Assembly (NCBI RefSeq): GCF_003367175.1
Contig: NZ_QRGA01000006.1
Location: forward strand, 468,783-532,782
Length of the DNA: 64,000 bases
Direction of reading: 5' to 3'
Origin: Trinickia dinghuensis
GTDB taxonomy: Bacteria; Pseudomonadota; Gammaproteobacteria; Burkholderiales; Burkholderiaceae
Both the position numbers and the translations under genes were made by a program. Shown piece by piece: positions 18,470 through 29,317 of this stretch. Below the pieces are notes generated by a model, which saw only the letters and a list, made by a program, of their open reading frames with translations, was not told where the DNA came from and did not search any database. Every line of letters starts with the position of its first letter. Position 1 is the first letter of the stretch.

Positions 18470-19723
18470 ATGACGAACAAACCCCGCACCATGCTAGGCG
18501 CCGTCGCGCTGGCGTCGGCCCTCGCGATGGGCACCCTCGCCACGACCGCGCAAGCCGGCACGCTCGAGATCAACATCGCGTTCAAGGGCGCCAGCCAGCG
18601 CGCCGTATGGACGCAAGTGGTCGACGAGTTCAAGCAGGCGCATCCCGGCACCGACGTCAAGGTCGCGTTCATCGACGAGGAAGCGTACAAAGTGCAATTG
18701 CCGGCATGGCTCACGACGGCCCCGCCCGACATCGTGAACTGGCACGACGGCGAACGCATGGCGTACTACGCGAAGCGCGGTTTGTTCGAAGATTTGACGA
18801 GCGACTGGGCGAAGAACGGCTGGGACAAGACCTATGCGTCGACGAAAGAGGCATCGTCGTATGAGGGCAAGCAATACGCCGCGCCCACCGTCTACTACTC
18901 GTGGGGCATGTTCTACCGCAAGGACATCTTCCAGAAGGTCGGCATTGCGAGCGAGCCGAAGACGTGGAACGACTTCCTCGACGACTGCAAGAAGCTCAAG
19001 GCCGCCGGCATTGCGCCGATCGCCGTGGCGGGACGCGACGCGTGGACGCTGGCCGGCTGGTTCGACTATCTCGACCTGCGCTTGAACGGCAACGCCTTCC
19101 ACCAAAAGCTGATGGCCGGCGACGTGGCCTACACCGACCCGCGCGTGAAGAAGGTCTACACGACGTGGAAACAGCTGCTCGACGCAGGCTACTTCATCCC
19201 GAACTCGCTCTCGTACGATCTCGATTCCGCGCAGCCGTTCCTGTTCCAAGGCAAGGCCGCGATGATGCTGATGGGCACCTTCATCACGGGCGGATTCTCG
19301 CCGACGGTGAAATCGGAGATGGGCTACTTCCAATTCCCGATCATCGATTCGAACGTGCCGACGGCTGAAGACGGCCCCGTCGAAACGCTCAATATTCCGG
19401 CCAAGGCGAAGAACAAGGCCGACGCACGCGCGTTCCTCGCCTTCACGGAAACGCCGAAGGTCGGCGCGCAACTGGCGGTGGGCCTCGGCTCGCTCTCGGC
19501 GAACAGCCAATCGGCGGAGCCCGACGATCCCATTTCGAAGATCGGCTTCCAGATTCTGTCGAATACGAAGGGCGGTATCGCGCAGTTCTACGATCGCGAC
19601 ATGACGAAGGAAATGGCCGACGAAGGGATGAAGGGCATGCAGCAGTTCGTGTCCGATCCGACGCAGCTCGACTCGATCCTCGCGCACCTCGAGCAGGTGC
19701 GGCAGCGGATCTATAAGAAGTAA
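18470..19723 (+). CDS. Extracellular sugar-binding protein of ABC transporter, locus A
   Basis: 417-residue periplasmic solute-binding protein (family 1 type). A Sec signal peptide is visible in the first 29 residues, ending ATTAQAG. The mature protein starts TLEINIAFKG and contains WTQVVDEFKQAHPGTDV, the usual first lobe pattern, and ends RQRIYKK like its paralogue at 47945-49186. The ATG follows TAGGAGACAGGC. It should bind the oligosaccharide or galactoside carried by the two downstream permeases. Confidence 0.92.
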   Translation: MTNKPRTMLGAVALASALAMGTLATTAQAGTLEINIAFKGASQRAVWTQVVDEFKQAHPGTDVKVAFIDEEAYKVQLPAWLTTAPPDIVNWHDGERMAYYAKRGLFEDLTSDWAKNGWDKTYASTKEASSYEGKQYAAPTVYYSWGMFYRKDIFQKVGIASEPKTWNDFLDDCKKLKAAGIAPIAVAGRDAWTLAGWFDYLDLRLNGNAFHQKLMAGDVAYTDPRVKKVYTTWKQLLDAGYFIPNSLSYDLDSAQPFLFQGKAAMMLMGTFITGGFSPTVKSEMGYFQFPIIDSNVPTAEDGPVETLNIPAKAKNKADARAFLAFTETPKVGAQLAVGLGSLSANSQSAEPDDPISKIGFQILSNTKGGIAQFYDRDMTKEMADEGMKGMQQFVSDPTQLDSILAHLEQVRQRIYKK

Positions 19724-19797
19724 CCGAAGGGACGGCGCGCGGCATCGGCGATCGATCGATGCCGCGCGCGGCAGTGGTGTACGTTCAGGAGGTTGAA

Positions 19798-20766
19798 GTG
19801 TCTCAGTTCATCACCCACCGGGCCGCCGGCACCGGCGCCACAGGCCCCGGCAACGGCACGCCGCCGGCCGCCCCCTCGGCGCGCCCGAGCGGACGGCCGC
19901 GCCGCCGCGTATCGCCGACCGCGCGCCGCCAGCGCCGCGCCGCGTTTCTGTTTCTCGCGCCCGCGTGCGTCATGGTCGCGATCTATGTGATCTGGCCGGT
20001 GCTGTCGACGATCCGCCTCAGCTTTTATAGCTGGGATGGGATGTCCGATGCGACGTTCGTTGGCCTCGCGAACTACATCGAACTCTTTCATTCGCAGACG
20101 TTCTACACCGCACTCAAGAACAACGTCATCTGGCTCGTCATGTTCTTGCTGGCGCCGCCGATGGGATTGGCGATCGCGCTGTACCTCAATCAAGCTGTGG
20201 CCGGCATCCGCATCGTCAAGTCGCTGTTCTTCGCACCGTTCGTGCTGTCCGGCGTGGTGGTGGGCCTGATCTTCTCTTGGTTCTACGATCCGACGTTCGG
20301 CCTGCTCGCGCTGATCGTCGGGCATGGCATCCCCGTACTCGGCGATCCCCGCTATGCGACGCCCGGCATCATCTTCGCCGCGCTCTGGCCGCAAACCGCG
20401 TATTGCATGATTCTTTATTTGACCGGGCTGACGACGCTCAGCAGCGAGCAAATCGAAGCCGCGCGCATGGAGGGGGCCAAGGGCTGGTCCTTGCTCTGGC
20501 ACGTGATCCTGCCGCAGCTGCGTCCGACGACGTTCATGGCCGTCGTCGTCACCGTGATCGGCGCGCTGCGCAGCTTCGATTTGATTTCGGTCATGACGGG
20601 CGGCGGCCCGTTCGAAAGCTCGACCGTGCTCGCGTATTACATGTACGACCAGGCGATCAAGTATTACCGGCTCGGCTACTCGGCGGCCATCGCCGTCGTG
20701 CTGTTCGCGATCATGCTGATCTATATCGTCTATCAGTTGCGCCGGTTGCTCAGGAACGAGCAATAA
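19798..20766 (+). CDS. ABC sugar permease, MalF/UgpA-like, locus A
   Basis: 322-residue inner-membrane permease with about six transmembrane spans. The EAA loop, contacting the ATPase, is EAARMEGAKGWSLLWHVILP. The frame opens at an ATG at 19759, but a GTG at 19798 is preceded by a perfect AGGAGG at five bases, so translation most likely starts with that GTG. The first 45 residues are Pro/Arg-rich and cytoplasmic, about 17 residues longer than in the paralogue at 46966-47883. Pairs with the permease immediately downstream. Confidence 0.9.
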   Translation: MSQFITHRAAGTGATGPGNGTPPAAPSARPSGRPRRRVSPTARRQRRAAFLFLAPACVMVAIYVIWPVLSTIRLSFYSWDGMSDATFVGLANYIELFHSQTFYTALKNNVIWLVMFLLAPPMGLAIALYLNQAVAGIRIVKSLFFAPFVLSGVVVGLIFSWFYDPTFGLLALIVGHGIPVLGDPRYATPGIIFAALWPQTAYCMILYLTGLTTLSSEQIEAARMEGAKGWSLLWHVILPQLRPTTFMAVVVTVIGALRSFDLISVMTGGGPFESSTVLAYYMYDQAIKYYRLGYSAAIAVVLFAIMLIYIVYQLRRLLRNEQ

Positions 20767-20783
20767 GGAAAGGAGTCCTCATC

Positions 20784-21635
20784 ATGTTTCCCATGCCGGT
20801 CGAGAAATGGACGCCTACCGCGCGGCGTGCCTACAAACTGTCGCTGCCGATAGCGCTGCTGATTTGGCTGCTGCCTATGATCGCGGTTCTCGTGACTTCG
20901 GTGCGATCGTCGGAAGAACTCAGCGAAGGCAACTATTGGGGGTGGCCGAAGCATTTCGCGCTCATCGACAACTACCGCGATGCGCTGACGACGTCGCCCA
21001 TGCTCCACTACTTCTGGAACAGCGTGCAGATCACGCTGCCGGCGGTGGCCGGAGCGATTGCGCTAGCGGCAATGGCCGGCTTCGCGCTCGCGGTTTACCG
21101 TTTCCCCGGAAACTCGACGTTGTTCGCGGCGTTCGTCGCCGGCAACTTCGTGCCGATTCAAGTGTTGATGATTCCCGTCCGGGACTTGTCGCTCAAGCTC
21201 GGTCTCTACAACACCGTCGAAGGTCTTATCCTCTTTCACCTCTCGTTCCAGACGGGGTTCTGCGCGCTGTTTTTACGGAACTTCATCAAGCAGCTGCCGT
21301 TCGAGCTGATCGAGGCCGCGCGGATTGAAGGGGCCAACGAATGGACGGTGTTCTTCAAGATCGTCTTGCCGTTGATTCGGCCGGCATTGGCCGCCCTGGC
21401 CATCCTCGTATTCACGTTCGTCTGGAACGACTACTTCTGGGCGCTGTGTCTCACGCAAGGCGACGACGCCGCGCCGATCACCGTCGGCGTCGCGGCACTC
21501 AAGGGACAGTGGACGACAGCCTGGAATCTCGTTTCGGCGGGATCGATACTCGCGGCGCTGCCGTCGGTCGCGATGTTCTTCGCGATGCAGAAGCATTTCG
21601 TCGCCGGGTTGACGTTCGGGGCGACGAAGGGGTGA
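20784..21635 (+). CDS. ABC sugar permease, MalG/UgpE-like, locus A
   Basis: 283-residue inner-membrane permease with about six spans and the EAA loop [20 protein letters not shown]. Start ATG 20784 follows AAGGAGTCCTCATC, 17 bases after the previous stop. It has exactly the same length as its paralogue at 46104-46955, and the C-terminal 80 residues are almost identical, including [19 protein letters not shown] and the end [11 protein letters not shown]. Last gene of locus A, followed by a strong hairpin. Confidence 0.93.
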   Translation: MFPMPVEKWTPTARRAYKLSLPIALLIWLLPMIAVLVTSVRSSEELSEGNYWGWPKHFALIDNYRDALTTSPMLHYFWNSVQITLPAVAGAIALAAMAGFALAVYRFPGNSTLFAAFVAGNFVPIQVLMIPVRDLSLKLGLYNTVEGLILFHLSFQTGFCALFLRNFIKQLPFELIEAARIEGANEWTVFFKIVLPLIRPALAALAILVFTFVWNDYFWALCLTQGDDAAPITVGVAALKGQWTTAWNLVSAGSILAALPSVAMFFAMQKHFVAGLTFGATKG

Positions 21636-21640
21636 AATCT

Positions 21641-21664
21641 CCCGCGTTTGATTCCAAACGCGGG
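21641..21664 (+). terminator. Hairpin terminator after locus A
   Basis: CCCGCGTTTG and CAAACGCGGG form a perfect 10-bp stem with loop ATTC, five bases after the permease stop and followed by CTTTCG. It lies between convergent genes and may serve both strands. Confidence 0.75.
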
Positions 21665-21683
21665 CTTTCGAAGACGGCCTCAG

Positions 21684-23093
<1,410 letters not shown>

Positions 23094-24128
23094 CTAGCGT
23101 GTCCTGCCTTCGAAGCCCAGCAGGACGTTGACCGCGTTGAGGCCGATTTCGTCGACCATGTAGCCGCCTTCCATCACGAACAGCGTCGGCACGCCAAGCC
23201 CTTCGATCATTTCTCCGATGCGCAGATAGTCGGGCGAGCGCAACCGGAAATGACTGATCGGATCGCCTTCGAACGTATCGACGCCGAGCGAAACGATCAG
23301 CGCGTCGGCCTTGTATCGCGCGATCGTCGCACTCGCATCGAACAAGGCAGCCTCGAATTCCGCCATGGCCGTGCCCTTCGGAAGCGGCAGATTCAGATTG
23401 AATCCCTCGCCCTGACCCATGCCTCGCTCGTCGGCATGCCCCGAGAAATACGGGTAGCAGACTGCCGGATCGCCGTGGATCGATACGAACAACACATCGG
23501 AACGGTCATAGAAGATGTCCTGAGTGCCGTTCCCGTGGTGGAAATCGATGTCGAGCACTGCTACGCGCTTGGCACCTTGCTGGATGCAACGCTGCGCGGC
23601 GATCGCGGCATTGTTCAAGTAGCAATAGCCGCCCGTATATTCGCGGCCGGCGTGATGTCCCGGCGGGCGGCACAGCGCAAACACGCCGCGCATGCCGCTC
23701 GACAAGCGGTCGACACCGGTCAGCGCCGAGTTGGCACTCGAGCAGACGGCCTCCCATGTGCCCTCGTTGATGGGCGAGCCGGCGTCCATCGAGAAGAAAC
23801 CCAGCTTGCCGTCGATGAATTGCGGCACTTCGGTGCTCGGCAATCCGCGTATCGGCCATACGAGCGGCAACGCCTGGGAGGTTCGGCCCGTGGCCGTCCA
23901 TTCGCTCCACGCGTTCGCCAGGAATTCGACATAGCGCTCGCTGTGCGCGCCGACGTAGTCCGAATGCTCGTAGGAGCGCGGAGCGATAATGTCGCCCAAT
24001 CCTACTGTCTTTACCCGCGCTAACACCGTTTCCGCGCGCTCGGGCTTTTCGAACGACGCCGAGATTGCGCCGTCCTTCAGTTCGACTCCATGGTGCAAGC
24101 GATGATCACTGCTATAGACCGTGAGCAT
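23094..24128 (-). CDS. Histone-deacetylase-fold acetylpolyamine amidohydrolase
   Basis: 344-residue zinc amidohydrolase of the arginase/HDAC fold. The active-site motifs are RPPGHHAGREYTGGYCYLNN and DIDFHHGNGTQDIF, with zinc ligands in DIDFHHG and near GVDTFEGDP. The N-terminal MLTVYSSDHRLHHGVELKDG and the length match bacterial acetylpolyamine amidohydrolases, which deacetylate acetylputrescine and related amines. It may share a transcript with dgdA downstream. Substrate is inferred from family resemblance. Confidence 0.85.
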   Translation of the reverse strand: MLTVYSSDHRLHHGVELKDGAISASFEKPERAETVLARVKTVGLGDIIAPRSYEHSDYVGAHSERYVEFLANAWSEWTATGRTSQALPLVWPIRGLPSTEVPQFIDGKLGFFSMDAGSPINEGTWEAVCSSANSALTGVDRLSSGMRGVFALCRPPGHHAGREYTGGYCYLNNAAIAAQRCIQQGAKRVAVLDIDFHHGNGTQDIFYDRSDVLFVSIHGDPAVCYPYFSGHADERGMGQGEGFNLNLPLPKGTAMAEFEAALFDASATIARYKADALIVSLGVDTFEGDPISHFRLRSPDYLRIGEMIEGLGVPTLFVMEGGYMVDEIGLNAVNVLLGFEGRTR

Positions 24129-24241
24129 GGTTGGCTTACCGAGTTGAAGGTAAGCCGCCAGTTTACGCCAACATTCCGATTCCGGAGGAGGCGTACGATG
24201 CTGCTCAGGGGCGGCCGTCGTTACGGCCAGGGGAGACGCGC

Positions 24242-24493
24242 ATGGTGTCGCAGACGGACGAGTACTGGTTTCCCGCGAAACGATACGGCTGGGGCTGGGG
24301 CCTGCCCATACGCTGGCAGGGGTGGGTCGTCATGATCGTCTATGCCGCTTTGCTCGCCTTGGATGCTTATGTTTTTTTACGCGCTCAACATCTGGTCATG
24401 TTTTTTATCGTGGCGGTGTTGCTGAACTTCATCCTCGTGCTGATTTGCTGGTTCAAGGGAGAACCGCCTCGCTGGCGCTGGGGCAAGGACTGA
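24242..24493 (+). CDS. Small two-span membrane protein, function unknown
   Basis: 83-residue protein with a conserved-looking aromatic N terminus (DEYWFPAKRYGWGWGLP) followed by two hydrophobic segments (about 28-47 and 52-70) and a basic tail PRWRWGKD. The ATG follows GGGGAGACGCGC. The frame is open upstream from a TTG at 24131, but that part lacks features and the ATG start fits small Burkholderia membrane proteins beginning close to the DEYWFPAKRYGWGWG motif. Function unknown. Confidence 0.65.
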   Translation: MVSQTDEYWFPAKRYGWGWGLPIRWQGWVVMIVYAALLALDAYVFLRAQHLVMFFIVAVLLNFILVLICWFKGEPPRWRWGKD

Positions 24494-24507
24494 GGCGGCG
24501 AGCGTGC

Positions 24508-25167
24508 TCATTCGGGCCATGCGGTTGCGGCAATGCAGTCGGACACGAACTCCTTGCTCGGGCTCGACGTGTCGTTCGGGACGTACACCTGGATCGCAGC
24601 CGACGTCGGGTAGCTGGCGTTGTTGTCTTGCGCGCCGCACTGCGCACTTTGTCCGGGGCCGATGACGATCTCGGAGCCCACCTTCAGGCGGCATTGCGTT
24701 ACGCGATCGAGCTTGCTCCAACTCGGGCAGATTTCGTTCTGCACTCGGTAGGCGTCCCGCGGGCCCGCCGGAGGATTGAAGCTCCACCAACTTCCGTACT
24801 GCCCCAGGGGTTTGCTCGAATCCCAAACCCGGTAGACGGTAAGCGGTTGCGTCGTCTGGAACGCCTCGCCCATGCATAGGCCGCCCTTCGTCGGCGGCTG
24901 CTGCGCTTTGGCGACCAACGCCGGATCGCTGATCGGCGTGAGACCGTACGGCGGTAGGATCGCGCCGGCGCAGTGGGTTTGGGTCAGGGCCTGCGAGCCT
25001 GCCTGGGGCAAACTCGGTGTCGCGGTCTGTTGCTGGGACGCAAGCGGAGCACAGGCGCCGAGCGCGAGTGCCGCGATCGTCAAACCGCCAGCCCGCAAAG
25101 AAATGCGATTAAGCAATCGCGAACGATAGTGCAAAAGAAATTGCTGCGGCCGAGGATCGTTGTTCAT
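24508..25167 (-). CDS. Probable secreted lipoprotein, function unknown
   Basis: 219-residue protein with a basic N-terminal region, a hydrophobic segment and the lipobox LGAC near residue 39, so likely a lipoprotein. The mature part has several cysteines and ends with VSDCIAATAWPE. I recognise no family. Start ATG 25167 begins MNNDPRPQQF; the frame extends to 25215. Convergent with the small membrane protein. Confidence 0.6.
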   Translation of the reverse strand: MNNDPRPQQFLLHYRSRLLNRISLRAGGLTIAALALGACAPLASQQQTATPSLPQAGSQALTQTHCAGAILPPYGLTPISDPALVAKAQQPPTKGGLCMGEAFQTTQPLTVYRVWDSSKPLGQYGSWWSFNPPAGPRDAYRVQNEICPSWSKLDRVTQCRLKVGSEIVIGPGQSAQCGAQDNNASYPTSAAIQVYVPNDTSSPSKEFVSDCIAATAWPE

Positions 25168-25470
25168 GGCTTGTGGAACCGTCAGTCGTCGCCCACGGAT
25201 CTCCGGGGTTTCCATATCTTAGGAAAAATTGCAGCATCTGCACAAACGAATGTGCGGGAAGGTACGCAAGCAAGATAGCCGTCCAACCTGGACAAGGCCG
25301 CGATCGAAGCGCAACTGCAACGATGATCCGCGGTTTGGCCGGTTAAACGGCCGTTTCGAAAGGCTTTGTCCGATCGCTTTGCACCGTGTCGATTTTGATG
25401 GCCATCGTTCGTCGTCGCAGTGGAGGCTCGTCGTTTTCCTTTCGATTAACTGACACTGAGGGAGTTTGCC

Positions 25471-25944
25471 ATGTCGATTCAGAAGATCACGCCGTTTCTT
25501 TGGTACGCCGAGGAGGCCGAAGAGGCCGCTGCGTTCTATGCGGGCATCTTCCCGGAGTCGCGGGTGGTTCGGGTCACGCCGGTGCCCAGCGCCGGCGCGA
25601 CGAAGGTCGTCCAGTTCGTGCTGTTCGGGCAATCCTTCATCGCCATGAGCCATCCACGCAGCGAGTCGTTCAACCACGCGATATCGCTGATGGTCAGCTG
25701 CGGCGATCAGGCGGAGCTGGACCATTACTGGAGCAAGCTCGTCGAGGGCGGGGGTACTTACGACAACTGCGGCTGGCTCAGAGACCGGTTCGGCGTCTCG
25801 TGGCAGATCGTTCCAAGCGATCTCATCCCGATGATGGCCGATCCCGATCCGGTAAAAGCCGCGCGCGTGGCCGAAGCCATGATGCAGATGACGAAGTTCG
25901 ATGTGGCGAAGTTGAAAGCCGCCTATGCCGGTACGAATAGCTGA
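25471..25944 (+). CDS. PhnB-like VOC-superfamily protein
   Basis: 157-residue protein of the vicinal-oxygen-chelate superfamily, PhnB / '3-demethylubiquinone methyltransferase-like' group. Typical motifs are ITPFLWYAEEAEEAAAFYAGIFPES at the N terminus and LRDRFGVSWQIVP. The ATG follows GAGGGAGTTTGCC. The biochemical role of this group is not settled; it is not a ubiquinone methyltransferase despite older names. Confidence 0.85.
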   Translation: MSIQKITPFLWYAEEAEEAAAFYAGIFPESRVVRVTPVPSAGATKVVQFVLFGQSFIAMSHPRSESFNHAISLMVSCGDQAELDHYWSKLVEGGGTYDNCGWLRDRFGVSWQIVPSDLIPMMADPDPVKAARVAEAMMQMTKFDVAKLKAAYAGTNS

Positions 25945-26018
25945 CGCTTCGTCTTGTCGATCGCTTGTGTCATGGAGCGTCGGTTATGCTTGCACGCCGC
26001 CGGCCAACGCTCATCTGT

Positions 26019-26567
26019 TTAGACCACCCGCCGAAACAGCGACGGATAGTCCTCGACCAGACCATCAGGATCGACCGATAGCTCGGCCTGAAACTGACGA
26101 AACAGGCCTTCGTAAAGATATCGTCGGTTCGGTTCGATGCATGTGTAAGCTTGATCGACCGGCTCGATCGTCAGCGCCGGGATGGCGAGATAGGCGACGC
26201 GGATCAGTTGCCGCTGACCTTTTGCTAGGCCGAGCCGCCGGATCGGCAAGGTGTTGGTGAAAGGCGTCGCCGAAAGATCGACGTCGATGCAGCCATCGAG
26301 TTCGGGAATCCGTTGATGGTGCTCGTCGAGCCATGTTCCGGTGCCGTTCGCGAACACATTCAATTTGCGGCCGTCGGTCAAGGCGACGGCTACGCGGCGG
26401 ACAGTCCAATCCGGTGCGATCTCGATCCGGTAATGTACGCCGTAGGGCGTATCGAAGCGATGGCCGACAACTACGGCTTCCGCGACGAAAGACTGCCCGT
26501 CCCGCATCAAAACGAGGTGCTCGGCCCCGACGCCCGACTCGGGAATCCATTGCGCAGCGGTTGCCAT
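26019..26567 (-). CDS. Putative glycolipid-binding protein (DUF1089 type)
   Basis: 182-residue soluble protein. The segment PELDGCIDVDLSATPFTNTLP followed by IRRL and the C-terminal GLVEDYPSLFRRVV are characteristic of the putative glycolipid-binding family (PF06475). No signal peptide. Stands alone between a VOC protein and a divergent serine hydrolase. Function uncertain. Confidence 0.8.
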   Translation of the reverse strand: MATAAQWIPESGVGAEHLVLMRDGQSFVAEAVVVGHRFDTPYGVHYRIEIAPDWTVRRVAVALTDGRKLNVFANGTGTWLDEHHQRIPELDGCIDVDLSATPFTNTLPIRRLGLAKGQRQLIRVAYLAIPALTIEPVDQAYTCIEPNRRYLYEGLFRQFQAELSVDPDGLVEDYPSLFRRVV

Positions 26568-26735
26568 CGTTCATCCTCCTGAGATCGAATGCGGAGTCAT
26601 GCAACTTGCATCAAGGATAGCAAGTTGGGGCACGCGGCGCGTGAAGTGAATTCGATGGCAGTTACCATGGAAGCTTGCGCTGTGACCGAGCGCTAGGAAG
26701 CCGTCATTCGATCGTCCATATGTCGTGAATCCATA

Positions 26736-28100
26736 ATGAATCGTCCGCGCCTGCTGCTTCCCGCTATCCTCGCACTCTCGTTCGCCGGCTGCACGGCGGT
26801 GCGCCCCGATTACGCGGCGCGTGTCGCCACGGGCACCACGGCACATGACATCTGTTCGGAAACGTTCATCAGCGGCCAACCGCCGGCGACGATCTTCGCC
26901 GAAACCGAAGCGTCGCGGCCCGGCTTGCACTGGATCGCGCCGCTGATTCACTACGACGTCGACCGCACTCGGCAGACGGTTACCGCGAGTCTCGCGGGAT
27001 TGTTCACGAGTCGAGCGGTCTATCGAGGGGCTTGGGGTTGCACGCTCGTCAGCGGCGCGATTCCCGCACCGGCCCAAGCAGGGCCGCCGCTCCTGCCGGT
27101 AACGGACGTGCCCCTGCCGATTGAAGTCGATCGTTCTTCCGCCATGAAGCATGCGATCGACGACGCATTCGCGGAAAACGATCCGTCTGGGCCTCGTCGC
27201 ACGAAGGCCGTTGCCGTGCTCTATCGAGGCAAGCTCATAGCCGAACGCTATGCGCCGGGCTACGGGCCCGACACGCCGATACTCGGTTTCTCGATCAGCA
27301 AGTCGGTGACGAACGCGCTCGTCGGCATATTGGTTCGTGAGGGCAAGCTGCGGGTGGGTGCGCCGGTGCCGCTCGAGAACGGATCCGCTCGGCCGATCCC
27401 GCTCGAAGACTTCATGCGGATGACGAGCGGGCTCGACATCGACGAGACCGGCAGCGGATTCGATCCGTCCAACCGGATCATGTATGTGAGCACGAACGAC
27501 ATGGCCGCCGCCGCGCGGCGGGCTCGGGTGATCGCGCTGCCGGGCCGGCGCTGGGCGTATAGCAGCGCAAGCGTTCACTTGGCCGCGCGCATGGTGCGCG
27601 ACGCGGCGGGCGGCAATGCTTCGGCAGTCCAGCGCTTCGCCCGCGACGAGTTGTTTGCACCGCTCGGCATGCGGCACGTGACCGTGGAAATGGACGAGAC
27701 AGGGACGCCGATCGGCGCGCATTACATGCTGGCGTCGACACGGGATTGGGTTCGGTTCGGCGAACTCTATCTGAACGACGGCATCGCGCCGAATGGGCAG
27801 CGAATTTTGCCGGAAGGCTGGGTGCGATGGTCGACTACGCCGACGCTCGATACGGATTATGGCGCCGGATGGTGGGTCAATCGCCGGGACCGCGTGAGTC
27901 ACGGCGATCGGGTCGGGATGCCGCTGATGGCCGATGCGCCAGCCGATACTTTCTACGCGCTTGGGAATCTCGGGCAGTACGTGATCGTCGTGCCGTCGAA
28001 GCAACTGGTGATCGTGAGACTCGGGAATGCGCAGACGCCGCACTTTGATAGCGCCGCGGCGGATTTACTCGTTAAAGAGGTGATCGGAGCGCTTTCGTAA
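26736..28100 (+). CDS. Class C beta-lactamase-fold serine hydrolase, lipoprotein
   Basis: 454-residue predicted lipoprotein (lipobox FAGC near residue 19) of the serine beta-lactamase / EstB / PBP4* superfamily. The nucleophile motif SxxK is SISKS near residue 188, and the second-motif tyrosine is YSSAS around residue 270. The first 140 residues precede the hydrolase domain and have no family I recognise. Probably acts in the periplasm on an ester or peptide; beta-lactam hydrolysis is not implied. Confidence 0.8.
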   Translation: MNRPRLLLPAILALSFAGCTAVRPDYAARVATGTTAHDICSETFISGQPPATIFAETEASRPGLHWIAPLIHYDVDRTRQTVTASLAGLFTSRAVYRGAWGCTLVSGAIPAPAQAGPPLLPVTDVPLPIEVDRSSAMKHAIDDAFAENDPSGPRRTKAVAVLYRGKLIAERYAPGYGPDTPILGFSISKSVTNALVGILVREGKLRVGAPVPLENGSARPIPLEDFMRMTSGLDIDETGSGFDPSNRIMYVSTNDMAAAARRARVIALPGRRWAYSSASVHLAARMVRDAAGGNASAVQRFARDELFAPLGMRHVTVEMDETGTPIGAHYMLASTRDWVRFGELYLNDGIAPNGQRILPEGWVRWSTTPTLDTDYGAGWWVNRRDRVSHGDRVGMPLMADAPADTFYALGNLGQYVIVVPSKQLVIVRLGNAQTPHFDSAAADLLVKEVIGALS

Positions 28101-28126
28101 GTTCCATCGGCGGCTCCGATTCGAAG

Positions 28127-29317
28127 CTATTCGACCGTATTCGACCCAGCCAGATTCCGCTGATGGCGTTCCTCGCGTCCGTCTTCTGAGGAAAAACATC
28201 GCGGAACCAGCCGCTGCCGAACGTAGCGATTCAACGGCTCCGCGTAGAACCGCGCGATGGACGCACCTAGCCAAGCGGAAGCGAGCAAATAACCGGTCAG
28301 CAGCACCAGCTTCGCGTCGCCCGTCACGTTCGATGGAGCAAAGATCGTCCGCAGCAGGCCGAGCACGATGAGGTGAAAAAGGTAGAGTTCATAGCTCAGT
28401 CTCCCGAACCACTCGAACACCGCCGCCACGCGAGCGCCTCGAATGGATAGCCCGTCGGGGCGATCATGCGCGGCCACCAGCAGAACCGCCGTACCTAGCG
28501 CCATCGCCGTGACGCCCAGCACCTTGCCGTCCCGGATCGGCCAATACAGATAGACGAACGTCATCGCTGCTGCGGCGAGCAACGGCAATGCGGTCCGCGC
28601 GCGGCCGCGCCACGCAATCCGCCCGGCAACCAGCGCGGTGCAGCAGCCGATTGCGATCGCATCGAAGCAGGCAAAGTAGGCGTATAGATAACCGCCTTCA
28701 TCGCCTTGATGGGAGAAACGGTAGATGGGGCCGATGACGATGAGCACGAACCAAAAAGCCAGGAGCCCGGCTTCCCGGCGAAGGACGAGGCACAGCAGAG
28801 GGAACGATAAGTAAAACACCTCCTCGACCGAAAGCGACCACAACACGCCCAACGAATAGTTAGTCCATCCGTGCTTGCCGATGAGCACGTTCATCCAAAA
28901 GGTCAGAGATGCTAGATCGACGAGCCACAAGGAATCGGGCGCGCCGGCCGGCAAGTGATTTTGAAAGATCGCGATCCGCGCCATCGCAAGCGCGTTGACA
29001 GCCGCCAGCAGCAGTAGCAAGCACGGGAAGATGCGGGCAATACGCAAGCTGTAGAACGCACGGGCATCGACGTTGCCGAGTCCGGACCAGCGGCGCTTTG
29101 CATTCGTCGTGATCAGATAACCCGAAACGACGAAGAACATCGTGACCCCGTAGTTACCGTTCCGTACGACTGCACGCACGGCCTCCCATCCGAATGCGCG
29201 CGAGAGCGATGTGTCGTTCAGACGGTAGGCGATATTGAAGTGGTGACAGAGCACAAGGAGAATCGAAATGCCACGAATAAGATCGATTCTCCGGTTCCGC
29301 ATGCCGGCGGACCTCAT
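28127..29317 (-). CDS. Acyltransferase-3 family membrane protein
   Basis: 396-residue integral membrane protein with about ten spans. The N-terminal RIDLIRGISILLVLCHHF carries the R/H pattern of the acyltransferase-3 family (OafA/NodX type), which O-acylates surface sugars. Also seen are MFFVVSGYLI and LWSLSVEEVFYLSFPL, both typical. The ATG at 29317 overlaps the beta-lactamase TGA as ATGA, suggesting coupled translation; ATG 29302 is an alternative. Confidence 0.87.
   Translation of the reverse strand: MRSAGMRNRRIDLIRGISILLVLCHHFNIAYRLNDTSLSRAFGWEAVRAVVRNGNYGVTMFFVVSGYLITTNAKRRWSGLGNVDARAFYSLRIARIFPCLLLLLAAVNALAMARIAIFQNHLPAGAPDSLWLVDLASLTFWMNVLIGKHGWTNYSLGVLWSLSVEEVFYLSFPLLCLVLRREAGLLAFWFVLIVIGPIYRFSHQGDEGGYLYAYFACFDAIAIGCCTALVAGRIAWRGRARTALPLLAAAAMTFVYLYWPIRDGKVLGVTAMALGTAVLLVAAHDRPDGLSIRGARVAAVFEWFGRLSYELYLFHLIVLGLLRTIFAPSNVTGDAKLVLLTGYLLASAWLGASIARFYAEPLNRYVRQRLVPRCFSSEDGREERHQRNLAGSNTVE

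Noticed and set aside
25337-25352. Hairpin GGCCG-GTTAAA-CGGCC upstream of the VOC gene
   Set aside because: Only 5 bp, no T-run and not placed to control a start; expected by chance in GC-rich DNA.
26571-28043. 490-codon minus-strand frame opposite the serine hydrolase
   Set aside because: Antisense to a lipoprotein hydrolase with SxxK; Arg-rich shadow composition.
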